Source of the DNA: Flavobacteriaceae bacterium HL-DH10
GTDB lineage: Bacteria > Bacteroidota > Bacteroidia > Flavobacteriales > Flavobacteriaceae
Assembly: GCA_031826515.1 (NCBI GenBank)
Contig: CP134536.1
Span: 1,066,001 to 1,130,000, forward strand
Direction of reading: 5' to 3'
DNA length: 64,000 nt
The notes beneath the pieces are model-generated. The model saw nothing but the letters and a program-made list of their open reading frames with translations, was not told the origin of the DNA and searched no databases. The stretch's first letter is position 1, and the number at the start of each line of letters is the position of its first letter. The translations under genes and the position numbers were made by a program. Shown piece by piece: positions 50,613 through 58,983 of the stretch.

Positions 50613-51887
50613 TTACTCAGGAAACTTATCTCGAATCTTATCTAAGCACAAATTATGAATACTACCAACATGGGTATGGTGTTTTGAAGTATCAGGGACA
50701 TAAGTACCGTCTTGTACTTGTCCGCCTATTTTTTGGTAAGCTTCTCTAAAACTTTGTCCTTCAACAACCAATGTATTTATGTTATCAACAGTAAATAAAT
50801 ATTTATACAAATCGCTATTTACATCGACATCTTTTACAATGATTTGTTGAATGGAATAATTAAAAATATCTAAAATATCTTTTACCTCCTCAAAAGCAGC
50901 AATCATATTTTCTTTCAACAACTGAAAATCTCTGTGATAACCACTTGGTAAATTATTCGTTATTAAAATCATTTCGCTTTGCAAGGCTTGTATTTTATTA
51001 CATTTCCCACGAATAAGCTCAAACACATCAGGATTTTTTTTGTGTGGCATAATGCTACTTCCCGTTGTTAACTCATCTGGAAAGGAAATAAATCCAAAAT
51101 TCTGACTCATATACAAACAAGCATCCATAGCAAATCGCGCCATAGTATTACATATACCTCCTAAAGCAGCTGCAATAGTACGCTCGTTTTTACCACGACC
51201 CATTTGTGCTGCAACCACATTATATTTTAAGGTTGCAAAATTCATTTCTTTGGTTGTTAATTCTCTATCTATTGGAAATGAACTACCATAACCTGCCGCA
51301 GAACCTAATGGGTTTTGATCGACAGTTTTAATAGCGGCATCTAACAAATAAACATCGTCTATCATGAGCTCTGCATACGCAGAAAACCATAACCCGAATG
51401 ATGATGGCATAGCGACTTGTAAGTGTGTATAACCAGGTAAGACTTTGTCTTTATAGGTATCTGCTAAATCTAAAAGCGTGTTAAAAAACGTTTGAGTTTT
51501 ACTTTTTACAATATTTAAATTTTCTTTATAATATAAATGAAGCGCCACTAAAACCTGATCGTTTCTAGAACGTGCGGTATGAATTTTTTTCCCAACTTCA
51601 CCTAAAGACTTTGTTAATTCAAATTCGATTTTAGAATGCACATCCTCAAACTGAGGCTCAATAACAAATGTACCGTTATCAATTTGTGCTTCTAAAACTT
51701 TTAATCCGCTTAATAATTCAACTAATTCTTCAACAGATAGAATCCCTATTTTTTGAAGCATTTTAGCATGCGCTCTTGATGCTATAACATCGTATTTAGC
51801 AATATGTATATCAATTTCTCTATCGTTTCCAACAGTGAATTGTTCTATTTTTTTATCGATTGATATGCCTTTGTCCCAGAGTTTCAT
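50613..51887 (-). CDS. argH: argininosuccinate lyase
   Basis: ArgH splits argininosuccinate to arginine and fumarate. The 424-residue member of the fumarase/aspartase superfamily has the signature GSSIMPHKKNPD with the catalytic Ser/Lys loop, TARSRNDQV and GYTHLQVAMPSS. It is slightly shorter than the 455-460 typical of other phyla. It is the last gene of the arg-pro series and is separated from argE by 200 bases carrying three dispersed repeats. Confidence 0.96.
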   Translation of the reverse strand: MKLWDKGISIDKKIEQFTVGNDREIDIHIAKYDVIASRAHAKMLQKIGILSVEELVELLSGLKVLEAQIDNGTFVIEPQFEDVHSKIEFELTKSLGEVGKKIHTARSRNDQVLVALHLYYKENLNIVKSKTQTFFNTLLDLADTYKDKVLPGYTHLQVAMPSSFGLWFSAYAELMIDDVYLLDAAIKTVDQNPLGSAAGYGSSFPIDRELTTKEMNFATLKYNVVAAQMGRGKNERTIAAALGGICNTMARFAMDACLYMSQNFGFISFPDELTTGSSIMPHKKNPDVFELIRGKCNKIQALQSEMILITNNLPSGYHRDFQLLKENMIAAFEEVKDILDIFNYSIQQIIVKDVDVNSDLYKYLFTVDNINTLVVEGQSFREAYQKIGGQVQDGTYVPDTSKHHTHVGSIHNLCLDKIRDKFPE

Positions 51888-51905
51888 TTCGTCGTTTATA
51901 TTTTT

Positions 51906-51931
51906 TCATTTCCGCGAAGGCGGAAATCTTT
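51906..51931. repeat. dispersed palindrome TTTCCGCGAAGGCGGAAA
   Basis: TTTCCGC and GCGGAAA pair around GAAG, directly upstream of argH; related to 24785..24810. Confidence 0.6.
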
Positions 51932-51990
51932 TTAATTTTCTTGGAAAGCAAAAATCTCTGCTTTCATTTTTAGTTATTATTTTATTTCAA

Positions 51991-52020
51991 ATCTGCAAGG
52001 TTTAAAAAACTTTGCAGGTT
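51991..52020. repeat. dispersed hairpin repeat, CTGCAAGGTTT family
   Basis: CTGCAAGGTTT and AAACTTTGCAGG make an imperfect hairpin in the argE-argH gap; the same family as 31044..31075. Confidence 0.6.
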
Positions 52021-52045
52021 GTCTACATTTATTATTTCATTTGAA

Positions 52046-52067
52046 ACCCTTCGACTGCGCTCAGGGT
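52046..52067. repeat. dispersed stem-loop repeat, core TCGACTGCGCTC (copy 2)
   Basis: ACCCT and AGGGT flank the invariant core, 21 bases past the argE stop codon. Confidence 0.75.
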
Positions 52068-52087
52068 AACTTTACGTTTCTATTTAT

Positions 52088-53155
52088 CTAAACGATTACC
52101 CGATTTAACAATTCAACATAAATCGTAATACCTTCTTCAATTTCATTTATATATATAAACTCATCTGCAGAATGCGAACGAGTGCTATCTCCTGGTCCTA
52201 ATTTTAAACTCGGACAAGATAATACTGCTTGATCAGATAATGTTGGAGAGCCATAAGTAGTTCTTCCCATCGCTATTCCAGCCTTAACTAAATCGTGTTC
52301 CATTGGAATGGATGAGGAATTTAAGCGTAAACTTCTTGGAGTAATACTTGTAACTGGCGCTTTATCTTGTAAAACCTCAGCAATTTCGGCATTACTATAG
52401 GCATCATTTACACGAACATCAATAACCAAATCTACATGACCTGGAACGACATTATGCTGTGAGCCTGCATTTATTTGAGTTACTGTTAACTTAACATCGC
52501 CTAAAGCTTTAGAGCCTTTTTCAAACTTAAAATCTTTAAACCATTGTAACGCGTCTATACTTTTATAAATAGCATTATTATCATTTGGATGTGCAGCATG
52601 ACTTGGTGTGCCTTCAATAATTGCATCAAAAACTACTAAACCTTTTTCGGCAACTGCTAAATTCATTAAAGTAGGTTCTCCAACAATAGCCACATCAACT
52701 TTAGGAATTATTGACAACATACTATTTAGCCCATTTGGACCGCTGCTTTCTTCTTCCGCGGAAGCGACAATAACCAAATTATATTTTAAATCTTTATGAT
52801 TATAAAAATGTGTAAAAGTCGCAATTAACGATACCAAACATCCTCCAGCATCATTACTACCCAAACCAAATAATTTACCATCTTCTACAATGGCTTTTAA
52901 TGGATCTTTAGTATATGCTGAATTTGGTTTTACCGTATCGTGATGTGAGTTTAACAACAATGTTGGTTTACTTTCATCGAAATATTTATTGATAGCCCAA
53001 ACATTATTTTGCGTTCTTTTATAGGCAATATCATAATTTTTAAACCACGCTTCAATATGCCTTGCTGTTTGCTCTTCTTCAGATGAAAAAGACTGTGTTT
53101 CAATCAACTGCTTTAATAGCGATATGGCTTTATTTGTTAATTCTTGTAACACCAT
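52088..53155 (-). CDS. argE: N-acyl-ornithine/citrulline deacylase (ArgE, M20 family)
   Basis: A 355-residue M20 metallohydrolase: NSHHDTVKP holds the first zinc ligands, ASAEEESSGPNG the catalytic Glu and next ligand, and GEPT and HAAHP mark the dimerisation part. In this operon carbamoylation by ArgF' precedes deacylation, so the likely substrate is N-acetyl- or N-succinyl-citrulline rather than acetylornithine. Its ATG directly abuts the argB stop. Confidence 0.9.
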   Translation of the reverse strand: MVLQELTNKAISLLKQLIETQSFSSEEEQTARHIEAWFKNYDIAYKRTQNNVWAINKYFDESKPTLLLNSHHDTVKPNSAYTKDPLKAIVEDGKLFGLGSNDAGGCLVSLIATFTHFYNHKDLKYNLVIVASAEEESSGPNGLNSMLSIIPKVDVAIVGEPTLMNLAVAEKGLVVFDAIIEGTPSHAAHPNDNNAIYKSIDALQWFKDFKFEKGSKALGDVKLTVTQINAGSQHNVVPGHVDLVIDVRVNDAYSNAEIAEVLQDKAPVTSITPRSLRLNSSSIPMEHDLVKAGIAMGRTTYGSPTLSDQAVLSCPSLKLGPGDSTRSHSADEFIYINEIEEGITIYVELLNRVIV

Positions 53156-53932
53156 TTATAAAGTTATTGTTGTAAAATTATCATTTTCTTGGGTTAACAT
53201 CGATGTATTTCCCATGTTTATGCTTTTTACACCATTATTTAATGCGTCAAAACAGTTTTCTAACTTAGGAAGCATACCATCTGCAATAATGCCTTGCTCC
53301 AATAATTCTTTATATAATGAAGTATCTATATGTTTTATAACAGAATTTTTATCGTTGATATCTTTTAATACACCATTTAATTCGAAACAATAATATATAG
53401 AGGTTTCGTATAAATTGCTCATTCCAACAGCCACCTGTGATGTAATGGTATCGGCATTTGTGTTTAAAAGCTGACCATTGCCATCATGAGTAATCGCGCA
53501 AAAAACGGGCGTAAAATCGGCTTTAATTAATTTATCGATAGCATTGTGAGCGACTTGCTTAACATCACCAACAAAACCAAAATCAACTTCTTTTACAGGT
53601 CTTTTTTCTGATGTAATACTATTGATATCGGCACCTGTTAATCCAATCGCATTGGTATTTAAAGCTTGTAGTTTCGCGACTACATTTTTATTTACCAAAC
53701 CACCATAAACCATTGTAATAACTTCTAAGGTTTCGGCATCGGTAATTCGTCTACCATTTACCATTTTTGATGCTATGCCCAATTTTGATGCTATATGTGT
53801 AGCACGTTTTCCGCCACCATGCACCAAAATCTTATGTCCTTTTAAATTAGAAAACAGTTTTAAAAACCCAGTTAAAGATGCTTCGTCTTCAATGATGTTT
53901 CCTCCTATTTTTACTATGGATAATTTTTCCAT
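53156..53932 (-). CDS. argB: N-acetyl(acyl)glutamate kinase
   Basis: A 258-residue amino acid kinase with IVKIGGNIIEDE (5-16), HGGGKRATHIASKLG and GADINSI motifs; short, lacking the N-terminal helix of arginine-sensitive enzymes. By that rule it should not be directly inhibited by arginine, leaving control to transcription and to the first enzyme. It lies between argF' (53 bases upstream) and argE. Confidence 0.94.
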   Translation of the reverse strand: MEKLSIVKIGGNIIEDEASLTGFLKLFSNLKGHKILVHGGGKRATHIASKLGIASKMVNGRRITDAETLEVITMVYGGLVNKNVVAKLQALNTNAIGLTGADINSITSEKRPVKEVDFGFVGDVKQVAHNAIDKLIKADFTPVFCAITHDGNGQLLNTNADTITSQVAVGMSNLYETSIYYCFELNGVLKDINDKNSVIKHIDTSLYKELLEQGIIADGMLPKLENCFDALNNGVKSINMGNTSMLTQENDNFTTITL

Positions 53933-53950
53933 TTGAGTTTTTATTTTGAA

Positions 53951-53974
53951 AGGGTTTCGACTGCGCTCAACCTG
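53951..53974. repeat. dispersed stem-loop repeat, core TCGACTGCGCTC (copy 3)
   Basis: GGGTT and AACCT flank the same core in the argF'-argB gap; one pair is G-U. Confidence 0.75.
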
Positions 53975-53984
53975 ACACTATTTT

Positions 53985-54923
53985 TTATAAATTTTTTAAT
54001 ATCTTTTTAAGTACCAATTGTGCTGCATAGGTTCTATTATTTGCTTGTTCAATTACTAATGAACTATCGCTATCTAAAACTGCATCTTCAACAATTAAAT
54101 TTCGTCTTACTGGTAAACAATGCATGAATTTAGCATCACCTAATTTTTCTTTGGTTATCATCCAATTAGGATCGGTATTTAGCACTTTTCCGTAATCGTC
54201 ATAAGAACTCCAGTTTTTCACATAAACAAAGTCGGCATCTTTAAAGGCTTCATTTTGGTCGTGAATGATTGGTGTATCCCCTGTTATTTCTGGACTCAAA
54301 TTATAACCTTCTGGATTTGCAATAACAAACTCCACATCCATTTTTTGCATGGCTTGCGTAAAACTATTGGCTACTGCATGTGGCAATGCCTTAATATGTG
54401 GCGCCCAACTTAATACGACTTTTGGCTTCTTAGTTTTTGCATGCTCTGAAATAGTAATGGCATCTGTTAAGCCTTGTAATGGGTGGCCCGTAGCACTTTC
54501 CATGTTTACAACGGGAACTGATGCATGTTTTTTAAAGGCATTCAATACATATTCGCTTTCGTCTTTTACTTTATCAGTAAGCGATGGAAACGCTCTTACC
54601 GCTATAATATCACAGTATTGAGACACAACTGCCGCAGCTTCTTTAATATGTTCTGCAGTATTTCCATTCATAACTGTTCCATCTCCAAATTCAATCCCCC
54701 ATGCATCACCAGAGACATTCATAACAATTGGATTCATCCCTAAATTCAACGCCGCTTTTTGAGTACTTAAGCGTGTTCGTAAACTTGAGTTAAAAAACAA
54801 TAACCCTAAGGTTTTGTTCTTACCTAACTCAATATCTTTTAATGGACTTTCTTTTAAAGTTTTTGCCTCGGCAATCCAATTATTGATGTTATCTATGTCG
54901 TTTATGGAGGTATAATTCTTCAT
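53985..54923 (-). CDS. N-acyl-L-ornithine transcarbamylase (ArgF' type)
   Basis: A 312-residue transcarbamylase. NSSLRTRLSTQKAA (45-58) is the carbamoyl-phosphate site and MHCLPVRRN the second-domain loop. It groups with N-succinyl/N-acetylornithine transcarbamylases, not classical OTC. In known enzymes residue 90 is Pro in the succinyl type and the equivalent is Glu in the acetyl type. Here, by my alignment from memory, it is Ala90 (NGNTAEHIKEA). The acyl group used is therefore open. It lies 7 bases after proB. Confidence 0.9.
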   Translation of the reverse strand: MKNYTSINDIDNINNWIAEAKTLKESPLKDIELGKNKTLGLLFFNSSLRTRLSTQKAALNLGMNPIVMNVSGDAWGIEFGDGTVMNGNTAEHIKEAAAVVSQYCDIIAVRAFPSLTDKVKDESEYVLNAFKKHASVPVVNMESATGHPLQGLTDAITISEHAKTKKPKVVLSWAPHIKALPHAVANSFTQAMQKMDVEFVIANPEGYNLSPEITGDTPIIHDQNEAFKDADFVYVKNWSSYDDYGKVLNTDPNWMITKEKLGDAKFMHCLPVRRNLIVEDAVLDSDSSLVIEQANNRTYAAQLVLKKILKNL

Positions 54924-54930
54924 CCTAAAT

Positions 54931-55695
54931 TTATTTTATTTTGGTAAACGGTATCTTATTTTCAAAGGCATTAATAATAAAATCATCTTCTAACCCGTTT
55001 ACAATCCAAGTTTCAATATTTGCCTTTTTTGTTACTTCGGCTGCTTCAATTTTAGACTGCATACCACCACTACCATGTGATGATTTTGAGTTTACAACTT
55101 CATTTATTAACGCATCAAAATCTTCAACGAGTTTTATCGTTTCTGGTTTTCCGCTTTCAATAGATTCTTTAGTATAAATACCATTGGTATTTGTTGCTAT
55201 AATAAATAAATCAACATCTAAAAGTGACGCTGTTAAAGCTCCTAATTTATCGTTATCACCAAATTTGATTTCATCGGTAGCAACGGTATCATTTTCATTT
55301 ATAATAGGAATATAATTATTATTAACGAGTACATTAATTGTATTTACAATGTTGGTTTTACTCTGATCCTTTTCAAAATCGGAATAAGACAATAAACACT
55401 GCGACGTTAACAAACCATATTCTCTAAAAATTTCTTGATAAATTCTTATAAGATGTGGCTGACCAATAGAAGCTAAAGCTTGTTTTACAAAAAGTTCTTT
55501 ACGCTGACTTTCTAGTTTCACAAACTGTTTTGCCACAGCAATTGCGCCAGAACTTACTATAATAAACTCGCAAGTATCTTGAAGTTTTGCTATTTGATTT
55601 GCTAAATCTTCAATTTTACCTCTAGAAATATTATCGGTTTCTTTAGTAAGGGTATTGGAGCCTATTTTAAGTAATATTCTTTTCTTTTTTTGCAT
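54931..55695 (-). CDS. proB: glutamate 5-kinase, short form without PUA domain
   Basis: ProB phosphorylates glutamate for proline synthesis. I use the ATG at 55695 (MQKKKRILLKIGSNTL; 254 residues), two bases after the proA stop; 12 open codons upstream would overlap proA. ISSGAIAVAKQ, NENDTVATDEIKFGDND and SHGSGGMQSKIEAA are the kinase motifs. The C-terminal PUA domain of E. coli ProB is missing, as in many Bacteroidota. Confidence 0.93.
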   Translation of the reverse strand: MQKKKRILLKIGSNTLTKETDNISRGKIEDLANQIAKLQDTCEFIIVSSGAIAVAKQFVKLESQRKELFVKQALASIGQPHLIRIYQEIFREYGLLTSQCLLSYSDFEKDQSKTNIVNTINVLVNNNYIPIINENDTVATDEIKFGDNDKLGALTASLLDVDLFIIATNTNGIYTKESIESGKPETIKLVEDFDALINEVVNSKSSHGSGGMQSKIEAAEVTKKANIETWIVNGLEDDFIINAFENKIPFTKIK

Positions 55696-55697
55696 TA

Positions 55698-56891
55698 TTA
55701 TCTTATTTGTCCATTTCCATGAACATACCATTTATTGGTTACTAAATGCTGTAAGCCTATAGGACCACGTTGGTGTAACTTATCCGTACTAATCGCTAAT
55801 TCACCACCAAGTCCTAATTGTCCGCCATCTGTAAATCGTGTTGAAGCATTATGATAAACGGCTGCTGTATCTACATTTTCCATAAACACTTTAGCTTCAT
55901 CTTCATTAGTTGTTACAATAACTGATGAATGCCCGCCAGAATATTTGTTTATCATCGCAATTGTATCTTGGTTAGACTCAATTTCTCCTATTAAGATTTT
56001 ATAATCTAAAAATTCTTGATACCAAATATCATCCGACGTAATAGCCTCAACTCCATGAGCTTTTGAAATAGTTTCATCTCCTAAAACTTTAATTTTCGAA
56101 TCACTTAATTTTAAAATTAAAGTGTTTACAAATTCGGTTTTATTTGGAAGATTTTTATCAATTAAAATCTTATCTACAGCATTGCAAGCCGATATTTTTG
56201 ACTTTCCGTTTATAATTACATCTATCGCTATATCTAAATCGGCTTCTTTATGCACATACACAAAATTATTTCCGCGACCACTAATAATAACAGGGCAGGT
56301 AGCATGTTCTTTTACAAAAGCAATTAAACGTTCGCCTCCACGCGGTACAATTAAATCGACTTTTTGAGTTGGCTTTTCTAAAAAGGCTTGTGTTTCTGCT
56401 CTGTTAAACTGTAAATACTCTACCCAATCACTAGAAGCACCATGTGCTTTTAATGCTTGATGCCATAATTCAACAATTTTCAAATTCGACTTTAGAGATT
56501 CTTTACCGCCTTTAAGTAAAATTTTATTTCCAGATTTAAAGGCAATACCACCAGCTTCCACAGTAACATCTGGTCTTGATTCATAAATAATTAACACCGT
56601 TCCAAACGATGCTGTTTTATTATAAACCTGCATACCATTATCATGCTTAAAACTAAAACGCTCCACACCAACAGGGTCTTCTTGAGACGCTAAATGTGTT
56701 ACCGATTTAATCATCTCGTCAACCTTAAAATCATCAACTTTTAAGCGATCGAACATAGAAATATCGTCGCCTTTATAAGCTTCTAAATCTTCTTTATTAA
56801 TTTTGATAAGTGTGGTCCTTTCTTCTTCTAAAAGTGATGCCATTTTTAATAATACAGCATTTCGTTTTTCAATAGATAGTAAGGTATTCAT
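55698..56891 (-). CDS. proA: glutamate-5-semialdehyde dehydrogenase
   Basis: ProA reduces glutamyl phosphate. From the ATG at 56891 (MNTLLSIEKRNAVLLKMA) it has 397 residues; 13 extra upstream codons are open but lysine-rich and unlike the family. ESRPDVTVEAGGIAFKSGN, VPRGGERLIAFV, the catalytic Cys loop SKISACNAVDKILI and FTDGGQLGLGGELAIST are visible. It sits between argD and proB, so proline and arginine genes are one transcript. Confidence 0.95.
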   Translation of the reverse strand: MNTLLSIEKRNAVLLKMASLLEEERTTLIKINKEDLEAYKGDDISMFDRLKVDDFKVDEMIKSVTHLASQEDPVGVERFSFKHDNGMQVYNKTASFGTVLIIYESRPDVTVEAGGIAFKSGNKILLKGGKESLKSNLKIVELWHQALKAHGASSDWVEYLQFNRAETQAFLEKPTQKVDLIVPRGGERLIAFVKEHATCPVIISGRGNNFVYVHKEADLDIAIDVIINGKSKISACNAVDKILIDKNLPNKTEFVNTLILKLSDSKIKVLGDETISKAHGVEAITSDDIWYQEFLDYKILIGEIESNQDTIAMINKYSGGHSSVIVTTNEDEAKVFMENVDTAAVYHNASTRFTDGGQLGLGGELAISTDKLHQRGPIGLQHLVTNKWYVHGNGQIR

Positions 56892-56966
56892 TTTTTTATG
56901 TTTTTTTTGTTCGTAGGCGATAGAATACAATTTTAAAAATTGAATCCAAACTCCGATTTTATAATT

Positions 56967-58094
56967 TTATGTTAAACTTCTTTTTAAGGCCTCAAAAAAT
57001 TGATCGACATGCTCTTTTTTGATTGTTAATGGTGGTAATATTCTTAAAAGCTTTTTGTTTGAAGCACCACCAGTAAAAATATGCTCATCATAAATAAGTT
57101 TTTTTCTAAGATCTCCCACTTCGAAATCGAATTCTAAGCCAATCATCAAACCTTTTCCTTTGATGTTTTTTATCTGCGGAATGGTTTTAGCTATCGAAAT
57201 AAAATATTCAGAAATAGCATTAACATTATCAATTAATTTTTCGTCTTCTATAGTATTTAAAACTGATAAACCAGCAGCACATGCTAAATGATTTCCGCCA
57301 AACGTAGTGCCTAGCATACCATATTTAGCTTCGATACTTGGATGAATTAAAATGCCTCCAATAGGAAACCCATTACCCATACCTTTTGCAATAGAAATAA
57401 CTTCTGGTGTTACCTTATAATACTGAAAGGCAAAGAATTTACCTGAACGTCCATAACCAGATTGAACCTCATCAGCAATAAAATAGGTATTGTTTGCTTT
57501 ACACAAAACATCAACTTGCTCAAAAAATTCAGCAGTTCCTTGATCTAATCCACCAACACCTTGAATAAACTCAACGATAACAGCACAAACATCACCTTTT
57601 TCTAATTCGGTTTTAACACCTTCAATATCGTTTAATTCTAAAATAGTGACTTGTTGTTGTGCATTTATTGGTGCAATAATGTTTTTATTATCCGTTGCTG
57701 CAACAGCAGCCGATGTACGTCCGTGAAATCCATTTTTAAAAGCAATAACACGCGATTTCCCTGTTTTAAACGATGCTAATTTTAAAGCATTTTCATTGGC
57801 TTCAGCGCCAGAATTACATAAAAACAATTCGTAGTCTTTACAACCTGAAAGTGCTTCAATTTTATCGGCTAATTGAACTTGTAATGGATTTTGAACCGCA
57901 TTTGAGTAAAAGCCTAGTGCTTCTACTTGTTTTGTAACAGCCTGAACATAATTAGGGTGTGCATGACCAATTGAAATCACTGCATGCCCCCCATAAAGGT
58001 CTAGATATTCGGTTCCAGCATCGTCATAAACATGAACATCTTTAGCTGAAACTGGGGTTACATTATATAATGGATAAACGTCAAATAATGGCAT
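56967..58094 (-). CDS. argD: acetylornithine aminotransferase
   Basis: A 375-residue class III aminotransferase: LCNSGAEANENALKLA, FIADEVQSGYGRSGKFFAF, and the PLP lysine in SIAKGMGNGFPIGG. It forms N-acylornithine from the N-acyl semialdehyde made by ArgC. It may also act on ornithine in related reactions. Its ATG lies one base from the proC stop. Confidence 0.94.
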   Translation of the reverse strand: MPLFDVYPLYNVTPVSAKDVHVYDDAGTEYLDLYGGHAVISIGHAHPNYVQAVTKQVEALGFYSNAVQNPLQVQLADKIEALSGCKDYELFLCNSGAEANENALKLASFKTGKSRVIAFKNGFHGRTSAAVAATDNKNIIAPINAQQQVTILELNDIEGVKTELEKGDVCAVIVEFIQGVGGLDQGTAEFFEQVDVLCKANNTYFIADEVQSGYGRSGKFFAFQYYKVTPEVISIAKGMGNGFPIGGILIHPSIEAKYGMLGTTFGGNHLACAAGLSVLNTIEDEKLIDNVNAISEYFISIAKTIPQIKNIKGKGLMIGLEFDFEVGDLRKKLIYDEHIFTGGASNKKLLRILPPLTIKKEHVDQFFEALKRSLT

Positions 58095-58095
58095 T

Positions 58096-58890
58096 TTAAT
58101 TAGTTTTAAGTTGATTTATTTTTTCGAAGGAAGCTACAATACCCTGAATTAAGGCAGAACTTAACCCTTGGTGCTCCATCGCATTTAAACCTTCAATAGT
58201 GCAACCACTTGGTGTTGTTACACGGTCTATTTCTTGCTCTGGATGTCTCCCTGATTCTATTAGTAAACTAGCCGCACCAAAACAGGTTTGTGTGGCTAAC
58301 TCATGTGCTTCGTGTGCCTCAAAACCTAATTGAATAGCACCTTGAGTAGTTGCACGCACAAGGCGCATCCAGAACGCTATACCACTAGCACAAATTACGG
58401 TTGCTGCTTGAATTAAATCTTCAGGAATGACTAAAGTAGTTCCTAATAAATTAAATATATCCTGAGCCAACGTTACTTTATCTTGAGCCTTTTCATTAGC
58501 CGCAATACAGGTCATGGATTTACCAATTGAAATCGCTGTATTTGGCATTACACGAATAATATTTTTATCACTTCCAACAATGTTTTCAATTCTAGGAATC
58601 TCAACACCTGCAGCCACCGAAATAATAATGTGTTTATCTGTTATTTTAGAAACAACACTTTCTAAAACCTTATCAATATGTTTAGGTTGCAAAGCAAAAA
58701 TCACCATATCAGACTGCTCAACGGCTAAAATATTATCGTTTGTAACGGTAATATTATCATCTGTCTTATATTCATCAACATTCGCCGTATTTCTATCGCT
58801 TAAATATAAGGTGGTAAATGCTTTATTTTTAATAAGTCCTTTTGCGATAGCACTTCCTAAATTTCCGGTTCCAATAATGGCTATTTTCAT
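58096..58890 (-). CDS. proC: pyrroline-5-carboxylate reductase
   Basis: ProC makes proline from P5C. From the ATG at 58890 (MKIAIIGTGNLGSAIAKGL) it has 264 residues with the N-terminal dinucleotide fold, IRVMPNTAISIGKSM, and the signature TTPSGCTIEGLNAME. Thirty-one open codons upstream fall in intergenic repeat sequence and are rejected. Placed between argC and argD. Confidence 0.95.
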   Translation of the reverse strand: MKIAIIGTGNLGSAIAKGLIKNKAFTTLYLSDRNTANVDEYKTDDNITVTNDNILAVEQSDMVIFALQPKHIDKVLESVVSKITDKHIIISVAAGVEIPRIENIVGSDKNIIRVMPNTAISIGKSMTCIAANEKAQDKVTLAQDIFNLLGTTLVIPEDLIQAATVICASGIAFWMRLVRATTQGAIQLGFEAHEAHELATQTCFGAASLLIESGRHPEQEIDRVTTPSGCTIEGLNAMEHQGLSSALIQGIVASFEKINQLKTN

Positions 58891-58910
58891 GATTCTAATA
58901 TTTTTTATTA

Positions 58911-58972
58911 TTCCCTCGAAGGAGGAAATCTTTTCATTATTATACTTTAGATTTCCGTTTTCACGGAAATAA
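58911..58972. repeat. two short dispersed palindromes upstream of proC
   Basis: TTCCCTCGAAGGAGGAAATC and GATTTCCGTTTTCACGGAAA are imperfect copies of the palindrome family that also flanks argH and metF, filling the argC-proC gap. Confidence 0.5.
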
Positions 58973-58983
58973 AAAACAGTCAA

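Noticed and set aside
50552-50749. A 65-codon plus-strand frame near argH
   Set aside because: It lies antisense to the argH 3' end and covers a palindrome and repeat remnants; no start signal or protein-like features.
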